NCBI GenBank assembly: GCA_001302245.1 | Contig: LGYU01000005.1 | Location: 62,001 to 126,000, forward strand | Reading direction: 5' to 3' | DNA from: Chitinophagaceae bacterium PMP191F | Lineage (GTDB): Bacteria; Bacteroidota; Bacteroidia; Chitinophagales; Chitinophagaceae | Length of the DNA stretch: 64,000 bases | Shown: positions 25,966 to 34,851 of the stretch, one piece after another | Position numbering within the stretch: position 1 is the first letter of the stretch | Layout: each line of letters begins with the position of its first letter | Program-made: the position numbers and the translations under genes | Notes under the pieces: model-generated | The model's input: only the letters and a program-made list of their open reading frames with translations | Databases searched by the model: none | What the model was told of the DNA's origin: nothing

Positions 25966-27510
25966 TTAATATTTTGCAGGCTCTCCGGGTTTGGGGAGTG
26001 ATTTTTTAATAAACTCACGGAGATGGTCATTGGCTGCTTTCAGGTCTTCGCGACGCAGGTACATCATATGCCCGCTACGATAACCCTCCCAGCTTAACCT
26101 GTTTTTCAGTTTTCCGCTGCGATCCAATTGCCACATACTGTATTTGGCATTGAAATAATCACAGGCACCATCATAGTAACCGGATTGTATCAGCACATTC
26201 AGGTAAGGGTTCTGTGCCATTGCCTGCCGCAGATCGTCACCGGAATTATCGCCATTACGGTCCCACGGATATACATTGCCAAACATATTGTATTTGATGT
26301 CGGTTTTGTAGTTCAGCTCTTCACGCAGGTAAATGTTGATCGCAGGTGTAAAAGAATGCAACCATGATGTAAGCTCTGCGTTGAAATCAGGACCCACACC
26401 GGCATCCTGCCTGTCTATACCTTTGTAGCGCGAATCCAGTCGCCCTACTGTAAATCCTTTATCACGCAGCAATTCTTTCCAGAAAAATGAAGTAGGTACG
26501 TCCAGGTTGTATTGCAGGATCGCTTTTTCAGAAATGCCTGCATAGTGCGCCATCTTTGCAGCAATTGCTTTTTTCTTATCCTCTTCCAGGAAACCACCTT
26601 TGCTGATAGCAGGGATCAGCTCATTGATGGTAAATGCTTCAACTTCGGGCAGCATAGCTGTCAGATCTTTATTCTGCAGATCGGCGCTCAGCATTTTGTG
26701 ATACCATGCAGTAGCAGCAAAATAAGGCAGTTTCAATGCAGCCCCTACAGGACCATCACGCTTAATGCCCAGTTCTGTGGGTGATACCAGCACTACGCCA
26801 TTCAGGTACATCCATTGTGAGTTCTGCAGCTCCAGCGCCAGGCCGGATACGCGGGTGGTACCATAGCTCTCACCTATCAGGAACTTAGGTGACGCCCAGC
26901 GATTGTTGCGTGTTACAAACGCCCCTATCCATTCTGCCAGGTATTTGATATCGGCCCGTACACCGAAAAATTTGGAGCCGGGAACATCTTTATTGGCAGC
27001 ACGTGAATAACCGGTATTCACAGGGTTTACAAATACAATATCCGCTACATCGAGAATGGAATACGGGTTTTCTTTAAAACCGTATGGCTGTACAGGATAT
27101 CCTTCATCATCAATGTTCAGCAAACGCGGACCGGTATATGCAATGTGCATCCATACCTCAGCCGAGCCGGGTCCGCCATTGAAAGAGATCACTAATGGGC
27201 GCGATGCTTTGTCTTTGATGTCCGAACGCTCATAATAGGTATAAAAAAGACCCGCCAGTACTTTTCCTTCTTCGTCCCATACCGGCAATGTGCCTGCAGT
27301 GGCTTTGTAAGGAACACGCTGACCTTTGATCGTTACTTCGTGGTCAGTAGTTACACCCGCATCAGGGTTCAATACCTGACCGGGTGAGGGCTGACGATCA
27401 TCTTTTGCTGCTGTGGGCGGATTGGCCGGGGTAGTAGCTGCAGGTCGTTGCGCTATGATCTGTGCGCTGCAGCCGTATACCAATGCAAATACAAATAATA
27501 CTCTTCTCAT
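25966..27510 (-). CDS. S10 family serine carboxypeptidase-like peptidase
   Basis: 514 residues from the ATG at 27508-27510, which opens a signal peptide ending near IIAQ; an extension to 27543 adds no signal. Alpha/beta-hydrolase core with FNGGPGSAEVWMH (oxyanion region), LIGESYGTTR with Ser215, YYDGACDYFN (Asp) and YRSGHMMYLR (His), so the full triad is present. Exported C-terminal exopeptidase. Followed upstream on the same strand by an M28 aminopeptidase, suggesting joint peptide trimming. Confidence 0.9.
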   Translation of the reverse strand: MRRVLFVFALVYGCSAQIIAQRPAATTPANPPTAAKDDRQPSPGQVLNPDAGVTTDHEVTIKGQRVPYKATAGTLPVWDEEGKVLAGLFYTYYERSDIKDKASRPLVISFNGGPGSAEVWMHIAYTGPRLLNIDDEGYPVQPYGFKENPYSILDVADIVFVNPVNTGYSRAANKDVPGSKFFGVRADIKYLAEWIGAFVTRNNRWASPKFLIGESYGTTRVSGLALELQNSQWMYLNGVVLVSPTELGIKRDGPVGAALKLPYFAATAWYHKMLSADLQNKDLTAMLPEVEAFTINELIPAISKGGFLEEDKKKAIAAKMAHYAGISEKAILQYNLDVPTSFFWKELLRDKGFTVGRLDSRYKGIDRQDAGVGPDFNAELTSWLHSFTPAINIYLREELNYKTDIKYNMFGNVYPWDRNGDNSGDDLRQAMAQNPYLNVLIQSGYYDGACDYFNAKYSMWQLDRSGKLKNRLSWEGYRSGHMMYLRREDLKAANDHLREFIKKSLPKPGEPAKY

Positions 27511-27608
27511 AAAAATGCAAAGCATAGTTTTAGGTGAGGTCAAAATATAACAGGAAAGATTGCAGACAGATCAATCTCTGTTACAACAAGCCTGCAATCT
27601 TTTATAGC

Positions 27609-29270
27609 TTAATTGCCAGACAAACTTTTTTCACGGATAGCTTTGAACTCAGAACCAGCCTTCCATTGCGGCATCTTTTCATCAAATGCCAGTCTTTTAC
27701 CAACACGGAACATCAATTGCAGGTCATCCACTGCACCGGTCAGCATGTAAGTAGCAGGATTGTATTCATCTGACGGACGGTGGTAATGTTTCTCCTGGAA
27801 CTCTTCATCCAGTTTTTTACCATACTCTTTTCCTTTACCTACAATATCAATACCTGTTTCTGTATACAATGCAGGAATACCTACTTTGGCAAAATTGAAG
27901 TGATCGGAACGATAATAATATCCCGCTTCGGGATGTGGTTCATAGGCTACATAACGGCCTGCTTTAGCGGCTTCTTCTTCCAGCAGGTCCTCCAGGTCTG
28001 ACTGTCCACGGCCCACTACCACAATATCTTTGGTTCTATCGTGCGTACTCAGCATATCCATATTGATATTAGCTACTGTTTTAGCTACGGGATACACCGG
28101 GTTCTGCGCATAATAAGCCGATCCCCAGAGGCCCTGCTCTTCAGCAGTAACAGACAGAAACACAATGGTTCTTTCCGGTTTGGGGTTCAGACTTTTGAAA
28201 GCACGTGCCAGTTCCAGCAAACCCGCAGTAGCACTGGCATTATCAGCAGCACCGTTGTAAATGGAATCGCCTTTTTCATCAGGTTTTCCAATGCCCAGGT
28301 GATCCCAGTGTGCAGTATAGATAATATACTGATCCGGATGTTTGCTACCTGTTATTTTACCAATTACGTTGTGCGAAAGATTGTATTCAGATTTTACCTG
28401 TATGCTGGTCGAGATCTTTACATTCAGGGGAACGCCTTTAAAACCACGCTGATCGGCTTTTGCCAGCAATGTGCTGTCGTGGCCGGCAGCAGCCAGCAGT
28501 TTGTTGGCAGCAGGTCCTGAAATCCAGCCAATCATATCACAATCCTGATGAGGCTTGTTCCTGTTATCCAGGTGCAGCCTTGACCCGTTCCAGTTGTTCT
28601 GTACCACAGCAAAAGGATAGCTGGCTGCATTGGTATTGTGTACAATCAGGCAGCCTTTGGCTCCCTGCCGGGCAGCTTCTTCAAACTTGTATGTCCAGCG
28701 ACCGTAATAGGTCATTGTTTTTCCTTTGAACAGCGTTGTGTCGCCACTGTTATAACCGGGATCATTTACCAACACCAGTACCACTTTCCCTTTTACATCC
28801 AGCCCGGCATAATCGTTCCAGTTGTATTCAGGGGCTATCACGCCATATCCTGCAAATACGATCTCATCATTTTTCAGGCTTATCAGCGAATCGGCTTTAT
28901 CGGTCCAGATCACATAATCATCAAATCCTTTCAATGTAAAATTACCTTTGGCAGATTGTACCTGCATAGCGGGTGCAGCCACTGTAGAGATCTTTACCAT
29001 GGGTACATCCTGGAAATAGCTGTCGCTGTTACCGGGTTCCAGTCCGGCGGCAATAAACTGCTCTTTCAGATAGTTGATGGTTTTGGTTTCGCCTTCGCTA
29101 AAAGGTTTACGACCCAGAAACGCATCCGATGCCAGTACACCAATGTGCTTACCAAGACTATCGGCATTAATAACATTCACTCCATCATCGGCAGCCGGCT
29201 TGTGTTCGCCACAGGCGGTTGCCATTAAAGTCATAGCAGCCAGTGAAACCGGTAAAAATGATTGACGCAT
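27609..29270 (-). CDS. M28 family zinc aminopeptidase, lipoprotein
   Basis: 553 residues from the ATG at 29268-29270 with lipobox MATACG; the open frame to 29357 lacks a signal. A protease-associated (PA) insert lies around residues 150-280. The M28 zinc site is intact: YTAHWDHLGIG (His), NGAADNASATAGLLEL (Asp), VTAEEQGLWGS (Glu-Glu), NINMDML (Asp) and the late YYRSDHFNFA (His). Periplasmic or outer-membrane aminopeptidase. A 98-base gap separates it from the S10 gene. Confidence 0.92.
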   Translation of the reverse strand: MRQSFLPVSLAAMTLMATACGEHKPAADDGVNVINADSLGKHIGVLASDAFLGRKPFSEGETKTINYLKEQFIAAGLEPGNSDSYFQDVPMVKISTVAAPAMQVQSAKGNFTLKGFDDYVIWTDKADSLISLKNDEIVFAGYGVIAPEYNWNDYAGLDVKGKVVLVLVNDPGYNSGDTTLFKGKTMTYYGRWTYKFEEAARQGAKGCLIVHNTNAASYPFAVVQNNWNGSRLHLDNRNKPHQDCDMIGWISGPAANKLLAAAGHDSTLLAKADQRGFKGVPLNVKISTSIQVKSEYNLSHNVIGKITGSKHPDQYIIYTAHWDHLGIGKPDEKGDSIYNGAADNASATAGLLELARAFKSLNPKPERTIVFLSVTAEEQGLWGSAYYAQNPVYPVAKTVANINMDMLSTHDRTKDIVVVGRGQSDLEDLLEEEAAKAGRYVAYEPHPEAGYYYRSDHFNFAKVGIPALYTETGIDIVGKGKEYGKKLDEEFQEKHYHRPSDEYNPATYMLTGAVDDLQLMFRVGKRLAFDEKMPQWKAGSEFKAIREKSLSGN

Positions 29271-29369
29271 AGCAATAGATTGATTTAAAAAGGAAAAGTT
29301 ACAGGAAAATAAGCATTTGCCCCACCTGTTAAAAGTACAGGCGGCAGTATGTTTCAACGTATGAAACCA

Positions 29370-29837
29370 TTATTGTTTTTTCAGTAAAGAATCTGCCAGT
29401 TGCAGACTTTCCAGGATGTTCTTTTTTACCATATTGACCTTATCTCTTTCTGATTCCAGGTACTGCAAACGCAATTCGTTGTTGTCTTTTGCAGAATCCG
29501 GGTTAAATTCTTTCATCCAGGTATCCATTCCGTATTCAGCATAGCTTAGTTTTTTCTGCAGATCGGTCAATGCATTTCTGTAGGTGGTGTCTGCTTTCTT
29601 TGCCGGTATCCGGGCTATACTGTCCAATGCATCTGTTACACCTTTGGTTGCCTTTCCCAGCTTACTCATTTTGGCCATGCCCACATCATGTCCGTCCATT
29701 ATTTCATGATACAGGGAATCTTCTTTTGTTTTCAGTTCAGGAGCTGTAAAACCATTTTTACGTGCTGTATCCTGTCGGGTACTTTCACCGCAGGCAATTG
29801 CCAGGGTACACGCACCGATAACTAACCAATTTTTCAT
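29370..29837 (-). CDS. small helical lipoprotein, function unknown
   Basis: 155 residues with lipobox TLAIACGES. The mature part is almost wholly helical with heptad-like spacing (LTDLQKKLSYAEYGMDTWMKE; LQYLESERDKVNMVKKNILES). Proteins like this in Bacteroidota are often given the misleading label 'viral A-type inclusion protein'; no function is established. It lies 100 bases upstream of the M28 gene on the same strand and could share its transcript. Confidence 0.68.
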   Translation of the reverse strand: MKNWLVIGACTLAIACGESTRQDTARKNGFTAPELKTKEDSLYHEIMDGHDVGMAKMSKLGKATKGVTDALDSIARIPAKKADTTYRNALTDLQKKLSYAEYGMDTWMKEFNPDSAKDNNELRLQYLESERDKVNMVKKNILESLQLADSLLKKQ

Positions 29838-29961
29838 AATATACTATTTTACATATATGTTTTGTAGCTGTAAAATTAGGGTTTAGACAATTTTTGACAG
29901 TTATTAAGACCAATTAACAATTACCACTCCCTTAAATAAGCTGTTTGAAGTATTTTCGTGT

Positions 29962-30492
29962 ATGTGCTCACCAGTAATAAAGCATTTTGTTGTTGTATTG
30001 ATGGTAATTGTTTTTAGTCCGGCTGTAATGGCGCAGAAAAGTCCGGCGTTCAGCTACAGGCTGGGACCCAGTCTTTCTTTTGGCTTATCGCATATTGCCA
30101 ACAACAATGTAGGTTTGGGTGGTATTGCAGGCGTTGAACGCAATATTCACGGTATTTTTGCTGCCGAAGCAGAACTTTCCTACGTTTATTTTACCGGTGA
30201 TAAAGCATTGTATAATGATGGTAAAAATAAGGCTTATACCATCCCGGCCATGCTGGGTGTAAAAGCATATTTTTTTCCCAATATCTACGTTTCTGCACGC
30301 GCCGGTGGCATATACTTCCTGCTTAACCAGATGTCTTCTCCTGAATTGCGTCTTTCCTACGGAATGGCAGCAGGTATTAATTTCCCTCCCAAAACCAACC
30401 GGATCAATGTTCAGTTAGGATATAATGCTTTCCGGCATTACAGCATTACGCGCGGATATGCTACATTAGCAGCCGCTATTATTATAAATTGA
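29962..30492 (+). CDS. outer-membrane beta-barrel protein (porin-like family)
   Basis: 176 residues; signal peptide ends AVMAQ. Alternating strands with aromatic belts (SYRLGPSLSFGLSH, AAEAELSYVYFTG, GVKAYFFPNIYVSARAGGIYFL) and a final strand GYATLAAAIIIN support an eight-stranded OmpA/OMP_b-brl type barrel. Its stop (TGA 30490-30492) is eight bases before the paaZ ATG, so it is the first gene of the paaZ transcript. A role in aromatic acid uptake is possible but unproven. Confidence 0.72.
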   Translation: MCSPVIKHFVVVLMVIVFSPAVMAQKSPAFSYRLGPSLSFGLSHIANNNVGLGGIAGVERNIHGIFAAEAELSYVYFTGDKALYNDGKNKAYTIPAMLGVKAYFFPNIYVSARAGGIYFLLNQMSSPELRLSYGMAAGINFPPKTNRINVQLGYNAFRHYSITRGYATLAAAIIIN

Positions 30493-30500
30493 TTGCATAT

Positions 30501-32543
30501 ATGAAAAAGACCGGAAACTATGTAACCGGCCGGTGGATAACCGGCGACGGTGAAGGACAGCCTTTGTATAATGCCGTGAAAGGTAATATCATTGGTTATG
30601 CTTCTACCAAAGGACTTGATTTTGCTGCTATTTTAGATTACGCCCGCACTACAGGTTCGCCAGCACTCCGTAAAATGAGCTTTCAGCAACGCGGGCTGAT
30701 GTTACGCGCGCTGGCCATGCACCTGCGCAACCACCTGGATAAGTTTTATCACATCAGTTACCAGACCGGCGCCACCAAAGCCGACAGCTGGATAGATATT
30801 GAAGGCGGCATCGGCAACCTGTTTGCTTATGCATCGCTCCGCCGCAAATTGCCCGATACTCCCTTTTGTACAGATGGCGAAGCCATAGGATTGGGAAAAG
30901 CCGGTACTTTTATGGGGCAGCATATTTTGGTGCCTAAAGAAGGAGCCGCCGTACACATCAATGCGTTTAACTTTCCCGTATGGGGCATGCTGGAAAAAAT
31001 TGCCGTTAACCTGCTGGCAGGTGTACCCGCTGTGGTAAAACCAGCCACTGTTACCGCTTACCTTACCGAAGCCGTGGTACAGGAAATCATTGCTTCCGGT
31101 ATTTTACCCGAAGGTGCTTTACAATTATTATGTGGCAGTGCCGGCAGTCTGCTGGATCATGTTACGGCTCAGGATGTAGTTACTTTTACCGGCTCTGCCA
31201 GTACCGGCCAGATGCTGAAAGCCCATCCACGTATTCTGTCAGAAAATGTGCCTTTTACCATGGAGGCCGATTCGCTGAACTGCATTGTGTTGGGCAATGA
31301 TGTATATCCCGGTATGCCGGAGTGGGACATTTTTGTTAAAGAGGTTCGTAAAGAAATGACCGTTAAAGCAGGTCAGAAATGTACTGCTATCCGCAGGATA
31401 TTTACACCCGCCGACAGGATGGAAGATGTATGGAAAGCCCTGGGAAAAGCATTGAGCCAGACCGTTATCGGCAATCCTGAAAATGAAACCGTACGCATGG
31501 GTTCACTGGCAGGGCAACAACAACGGGAAGAAGTAAAAGCACAGGTACAAAAATTACTGGCTTCTTCACAGATCGTATACGGTTCACTGGACAGTGTGCA
31601 AGTAATAGATGCCGATGCACAACAAGGCGCTTTTATGAGTCCGCTGTTACTGAAAAATGATACTCCTTTTGAAAGTGAAGCGGTACACACTGTAGAAGCT
31701 TTTGGACCTGTCAGCACCATTATGCCCTATCACCATATTGATGAGGCTGTAGAGCTGGCTAAAAAGGGCAAAGGATCACTGGTATGCTCTATTGTTACAT
31801 CCAGCGACCAGGCAGCCCGTGAATTTGTACTAGGCGCAGCCACGCATCACGGTCGTATATTGGTACTCAATAATGACTGTGCCAAAGAAAGTACCGGTCA
31901 TGGTTCTCCGCTACCACAGTTAGTGCATGGCGGACCTGGTCGTGCAGGCGGAGGTGAAGAGATGGGCGGTATCCGTGGTATTAAACATTACATGCAGCGG
32001 GTGGCTGTACAAGGTTCTCCCAGTACCATTTCAGCTATTACCGGTATCTACCAGGCTGGTGGCCGTACTACTGAAGATGTGAAACATCCTTTCCGCAAAT
32101 ATTTTGAGGAGCTGCAGATCGGTGATACACTCATTACTCATAAACGTACTGTTACCGAAGCTGATATTGTGAACTTTGCCAATGTAAGCTGGGATCATTT
32201 TTATGCGCATACAGACCATACTTCGCTGGAAGGAACTTTATTTGAAAAGCCTGTGGCACATGGTTACTTTATACTGAGCGCTGCTGCCGGTTTGTTTGTA
32301 GATGCTGCCAAAGGACCTGTATTACTTAACTACGGCCTGGAAGAATGCCGCTTTCTGAAACCTGTATACGCAGGCACTACCATTGGAGTACAACTTACCT
32401 GCAAAGAAAAAACAGCACAGGAACAGAAAGATGAAAACGATATCCCCAAAGGCATTGTAAAATGGCTGGTAGAAGTAACAGATCAAACCGGTGAAAAAGT
32501 AGCCATTGCAACAATATTGACCATGGTGCGCCGGAAAGGCTAA
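30501..32543 (+). CDS. paaZ: bifunctional oxepin-CoA hydrolase / 3-oxo-5,6-dehydrosuberyl-CoA semialdehyde dehydrogenase PaaZ
   Basis: 680 residues from the ATG at 30501. The N-terminal aldehyde dehydrogenase (about 1-520) shows FTGSASTG, the catalytic Glu in TMEADSLN and nucleophile Cys294 in AGQKCTAIRR. The C-terminal MaoC-like hydratase (about 535-680) has SWDHFYAHTD with Asp and His five residues apart, the catalytic pair of PaaZ. It opens the oxepin ring and oxidises the reactive aldehyde directly. It sits 24 kb from paaABCDGIY, so the pathway is split over two loci. Confidence 0.95.
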   Translation: MKKTGNYVTGRWITGDGEGQPLYNAVKGNIIGYASTKGLDFAAILDYARTTGSPALRKMSFQQRGLMLRALAMHLRNHLDKFYHISYQTGATKADSWIDIEGGIGNLFAYASLRRKLPDTPFCTDGEAIGLGKAGTFMGQHILVPKEGAAVHINAFNFPVWGMLEKIAVNLLAGVPAVVKPATVTAYLTEAVVQEIIASGILPEGALQLLCGSAGSLLDHVTAQDVVTFTGSASTGQMLKAHPRILSENVPFTMEADSLNCIVLGNDVYPGMPEWDIFVKEVRKEMTVKAGQKCTAIRRIFTPADRMEDVWKALGKALSQTVIGNPENETVRMGSLAGQQQREEVKAQVQKLLASSQIVYGSLDSVQVIDADAQQGAFMSPLLLKNDTPFESEAVHTVEAFGPVSTIMPYHHIDEAVELAKKGKGSLVCSIVTSSDQAAREFVLGAATHHGRILVLNNDCAKESTGHGSPLPQLVHGGPGRAGGGEEMGGIRGIKHYMQRVAVQGSPSTISAITGIYQAGGRTTEDVKHPFRKYFEELQIGDTLITHKRTVTEADIVNFANVSWDHFYAHTDHTSLEGTLFEKPVAHGYFILSAAAGLFVDAAKGPVLLNYGLEECRFLKPVYAGTTIGVQLTCKEKTAQEQKDENDIPKGIVKWLVEVTDQTGEKVAIATILTMVRRKG

Positions 32544-32581
32544 GAGTAAAGGAGATAAAGGTTTCATAAAACTTTTAGTGC

Positions 32582-32963
32582 ATGGAAATAAATGAGTTAA
32601 CTGGTCTTATTGTCAACTTGTCAATTAAAAAACATTCTCATATAGGGCCTGGTTGTTTTGAAAAAGTTTATGAAGAATTGTTGCATTATGAAATGCAAAA
32701 AAGCAATCTCGCTTTACACAGACAATTACTGATGCCGATCTCTTACGAAGCGTTGCGTATAGAAGATGCCTATAAATTGGATTTATTGGTAGATAACAGG
32801 TTAACTATCGAAGTTAAATCTGTAGAGCATGTTTCTACCGTTCATTTTAAGCAGCTTCAGACCTGTTTGAAGTTTATGAAACTTAAAAATGGGTTATTGT
32901 TAAATTTCAAAAGCACCTTTGAAAGATGGCCTATTCCGCGTATTTGACAATGCCGGAAGTTGA
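32582..32963 (+). pseudogene. GxxExxY protein with 3' frameshift
   Basis: The undisturbed frame (32582-32947) encodes 121 residues of the GxxExxY family: GPGCFEKVYEELL carries the name motif, and LDLLVDNRLTIEVKSV the D...ExK of a PD-(D/E)XK-like fold. After LLLNFKST the zero frame reads an atypical tail, FERWPIPRI. Removing one T in 32918-32920 restores the family ending LKDGLFRVFDNAGS with a stop at 32961-32963. So there is one extra base; the product probably lacks its native C-terminus. Function of the family is unproven. It sits between paaZ and a hydratase gene. A sequencing error is the alternative. Confidence 0.75.
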
Positions 32964-33114
32964 CTATCATCAGACTGATATTCTTTTTAAACAACCGATT
33001 ACCCTTTTATCTCTTTACTCTTAACAATCTGTTTAAATCTTTAACCATTAAACATTTAATAACTTTAGAGTAGAAACTCTTTTCCCCCTTTTACTCTTAA
33101 AACTCTTATAAGAT

Positions 33115-33897
33115 ATGATACACGAGGTGAAAAATGGATATGTAAAATCAGAAACACACAATGGCGTTACAACGATAGAGTTTTTTCATCCACAGAGTAA
33201 CTCCTTACCAGGTAAGCTACTCGAAGAACTGGCACATACTATTCACGGCGCAGGCAACGAGGAAGATACCAAAGTAATTATCCTCCGCTCCGGCGGTGAT
33301 AAAGCCTTTTGCGCAGGCGCTTCTTTTGAAGAACTGATGGCTATCAGCACTCATGAAGAAGGGCTACAGTTTTTTAGTGGTTTTGCGCATGTGATCAATG
33401 CGATGCGTACCTGCCCCAAGTTCATCATTGCACGCATACAGGGTAAATGCGTAGGTGGCGGCGTGGGTATTGCCGCAGCCGCAGACTATACCATTGCCGT
33501 TGAAGGCGCAGAAGTAAAGCTCAGTGAACTGGCTATCGGCATAGGACCGTTTGTGGTAGGTCCGGTAGTGGAAAGAAGGATCGGTACTTCTGCATTCAGT
33601 CACCTGGCTATTGATGCTGCTATGTGGCGCAGTGCCGACTGGGCAAAACGCAAGGGCTTATATGCAGAACTGCATACATCGCATCACGAAATGGACGAAT
33701 CATTGTCGCGGCTTTCGCATAGTCTGGCACATTCCAACCCACAGGCAATGCTTGAAATGAAAAGGATGTTCTGGAAAGATACCGCCCACTGGGAAAAGCT
33801 GCTGCTGGAACGCGCAGCTATCAGTGGCAAACTGATATTAAGTCCTTTCAGTCGCAAGGCAATTGAGGATTTTAAAGCAAAGAGCAAAAAGAAGTAA
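33115..33897 (+). CDS. enoyl-CoA hydratase/isomerase, possibly PaaF-like
   Basis: 260-residue crotonase-fold enzyme. Oxyanion-hole strands are AFCAGASFEEL and GKCVGGGVGIAAAADY. The first catalytic Glu of hydratases (GGGCE) is Gly here, while the second is kept (KLSELAIGIGP). This fits specialised hydratases or isomerases rather than standard ECH. Its position after paaZ suggests a role in degrading the opened chain (2,3-dehydroadipyl-CoA step, PaaF), but that is inference. It has a normal leader; 151 A/T-rich bases separate it from the GxxExxY gene. Confidence 0.82.
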   Translation: MIHEVKNGYVKSETHNGVTTIEFFHPQSNSLPGKLLEELAHTIHGAGNEEDTKVIILRSGGDKAFCAGASFEELMAISTHEEGLQFFSGFAHVINAMRTCPKFIIARIQGKCVGGGVGIAAAADYTIAVEGAEVKLSELAIGIGPFVVGPVVERRIGTSAFSHLAIDAAMWRSADWAKRKGLYAELHTSHHEMDESLSRLSHSLAHSNPQAMLEMKRMFWKDTAHWEKLLLERAAISGKLILSPFSRKAIEDFKAKSKKK

Positions 33898-33915
33898 CTG
33901 TTACCAAACGGTCAC

Positions 33916-33951
33916 AAAAAAGCCATCCCTTGCAAAAAGGATGGCTTTTTT
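33916..33951. terminator. bidirectional terminator
   Basis: AAAAAAGCCATCC and GGATGGCTTTTTT (13-bp perfect arms) around a 10-base loop, between the convergent hydratase and fabG genes. Confidence 0.9.
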
Positions 33952-33968
33952 ATAATGATCAGTTCTTA

Positions 33969-34724
33969 TCAAATGTTCAATCCGCCACATGCACTCAATA
34001 CCTGGCCAGTGATATAAGAGCTCATATCAGAAGCAAGGAATAAGGTGGTATTGGCAATCTCTTCTGCTGTACCAAAACGCCCTAAAGGAATTTTTTCCAG
34101 GAAAGCTTTGGAAGCCTCACCTTCTTTCAGGTAGTGTGTCATATCAGTTTCAATAAAACCCGGCGCAATGGCATTACAACGGATATTGCGGCTTCCCAGT
34201 TCGTGCGCTACAGATTTGGTGAAACCAATGATACCGGCTTTGGAAGCAGCATAACTGCTTTGCCCTGCATTACCACGCACACCAATTATAGAGCTCATGT
34301 TTACAATAGAGCCTTTTTTAGCTTTCATCATCGGGCGGATGATCTGCTTGGTCATATTGTATACGCTGTTCAAATTGATATTGATCACATCGTTCCATTG
34401 TTCGGGAGAAAGACGTAATAACAGGTTATCTTTTGAGATACCGGCATTGTTCACACATACATCAACAGTACCAAACTCTTTTACCACATCGTTCACAAAG
34501 CTTTCGCATTCAGCAAATACACCGGCGTTGCTTTTATATGCTTTACCCTGTACACCCAGTGCCTGTATTTTTTGCTCCAGTGCGGCAGCTTTATCAGCAC
34601 TGCTGTCGCTTACATAGGTAAATACCACATGCGCACCGTGTTCAGCCAGTTTAAGGGCAATAGCTTCTCCAATGCCACGGGCGGCACCGGTTACAATAGC
34701 AACTTTGTTCTCTAATAATTTCAT
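33969..34724 (-). CDS. fabG: 3-oxoacyl-ACP reductase FabG-like SDR
   Basis: 251-residue classical short-chain dehydrogenase. Cofactor motif TGAARGIGEAIAL, NNAG (VNNAGISKDN), catalytic Ser in MSSIIGVRGN and YAASKAG Tyr-Lys, then APGFIETDM. Length and motifs are those of FabG, the NADPH reductase of fatty-acid elongation; an acetoacetyl-CoA reductase role cannot be excluded. Monocistronic. Confidence 0.88.
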   Translation of the reverse strand: MKLLENKVAIVTGAARGIGEAIALKLAEHGAHVVFTYVSDSSADKAAALEQKIQALGVQGKAYKSNAGVFAECESFVNDVVKEFGTVDVCVNNAGISKDNLLLRLSPEQWNDVININLNSVYNMTKQIIRPMMKAKKGSIVNMSSIIGVRGNAGQSSYAASKAGIIGFTKSVAHELGSRNIRCNAIAPGFIETDMTHYLKEGEASKAFLEKIPLGRFGTAEEIANTTLFLASDMSSYITGQVLSACGGLNI

Positions 34725-34851
34725 GTTGGTCTTGAATTAATAATGCAATCTGCCTGTAGCAGGTACAGGGGGCGCCAAAAATAGCAATGTTCCGGTAATC
34801 CACCCGGTGTTTTGCTGACAAAATCAGAATGTTTATACGTAAAAAGATGTA

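Noticed and set aside
28638-29228. 196-codon plus-strand frame opposite the M28 peptidase
   Set aside because: Antisense to the PA and N-terminal parts of a complete M28 protein.
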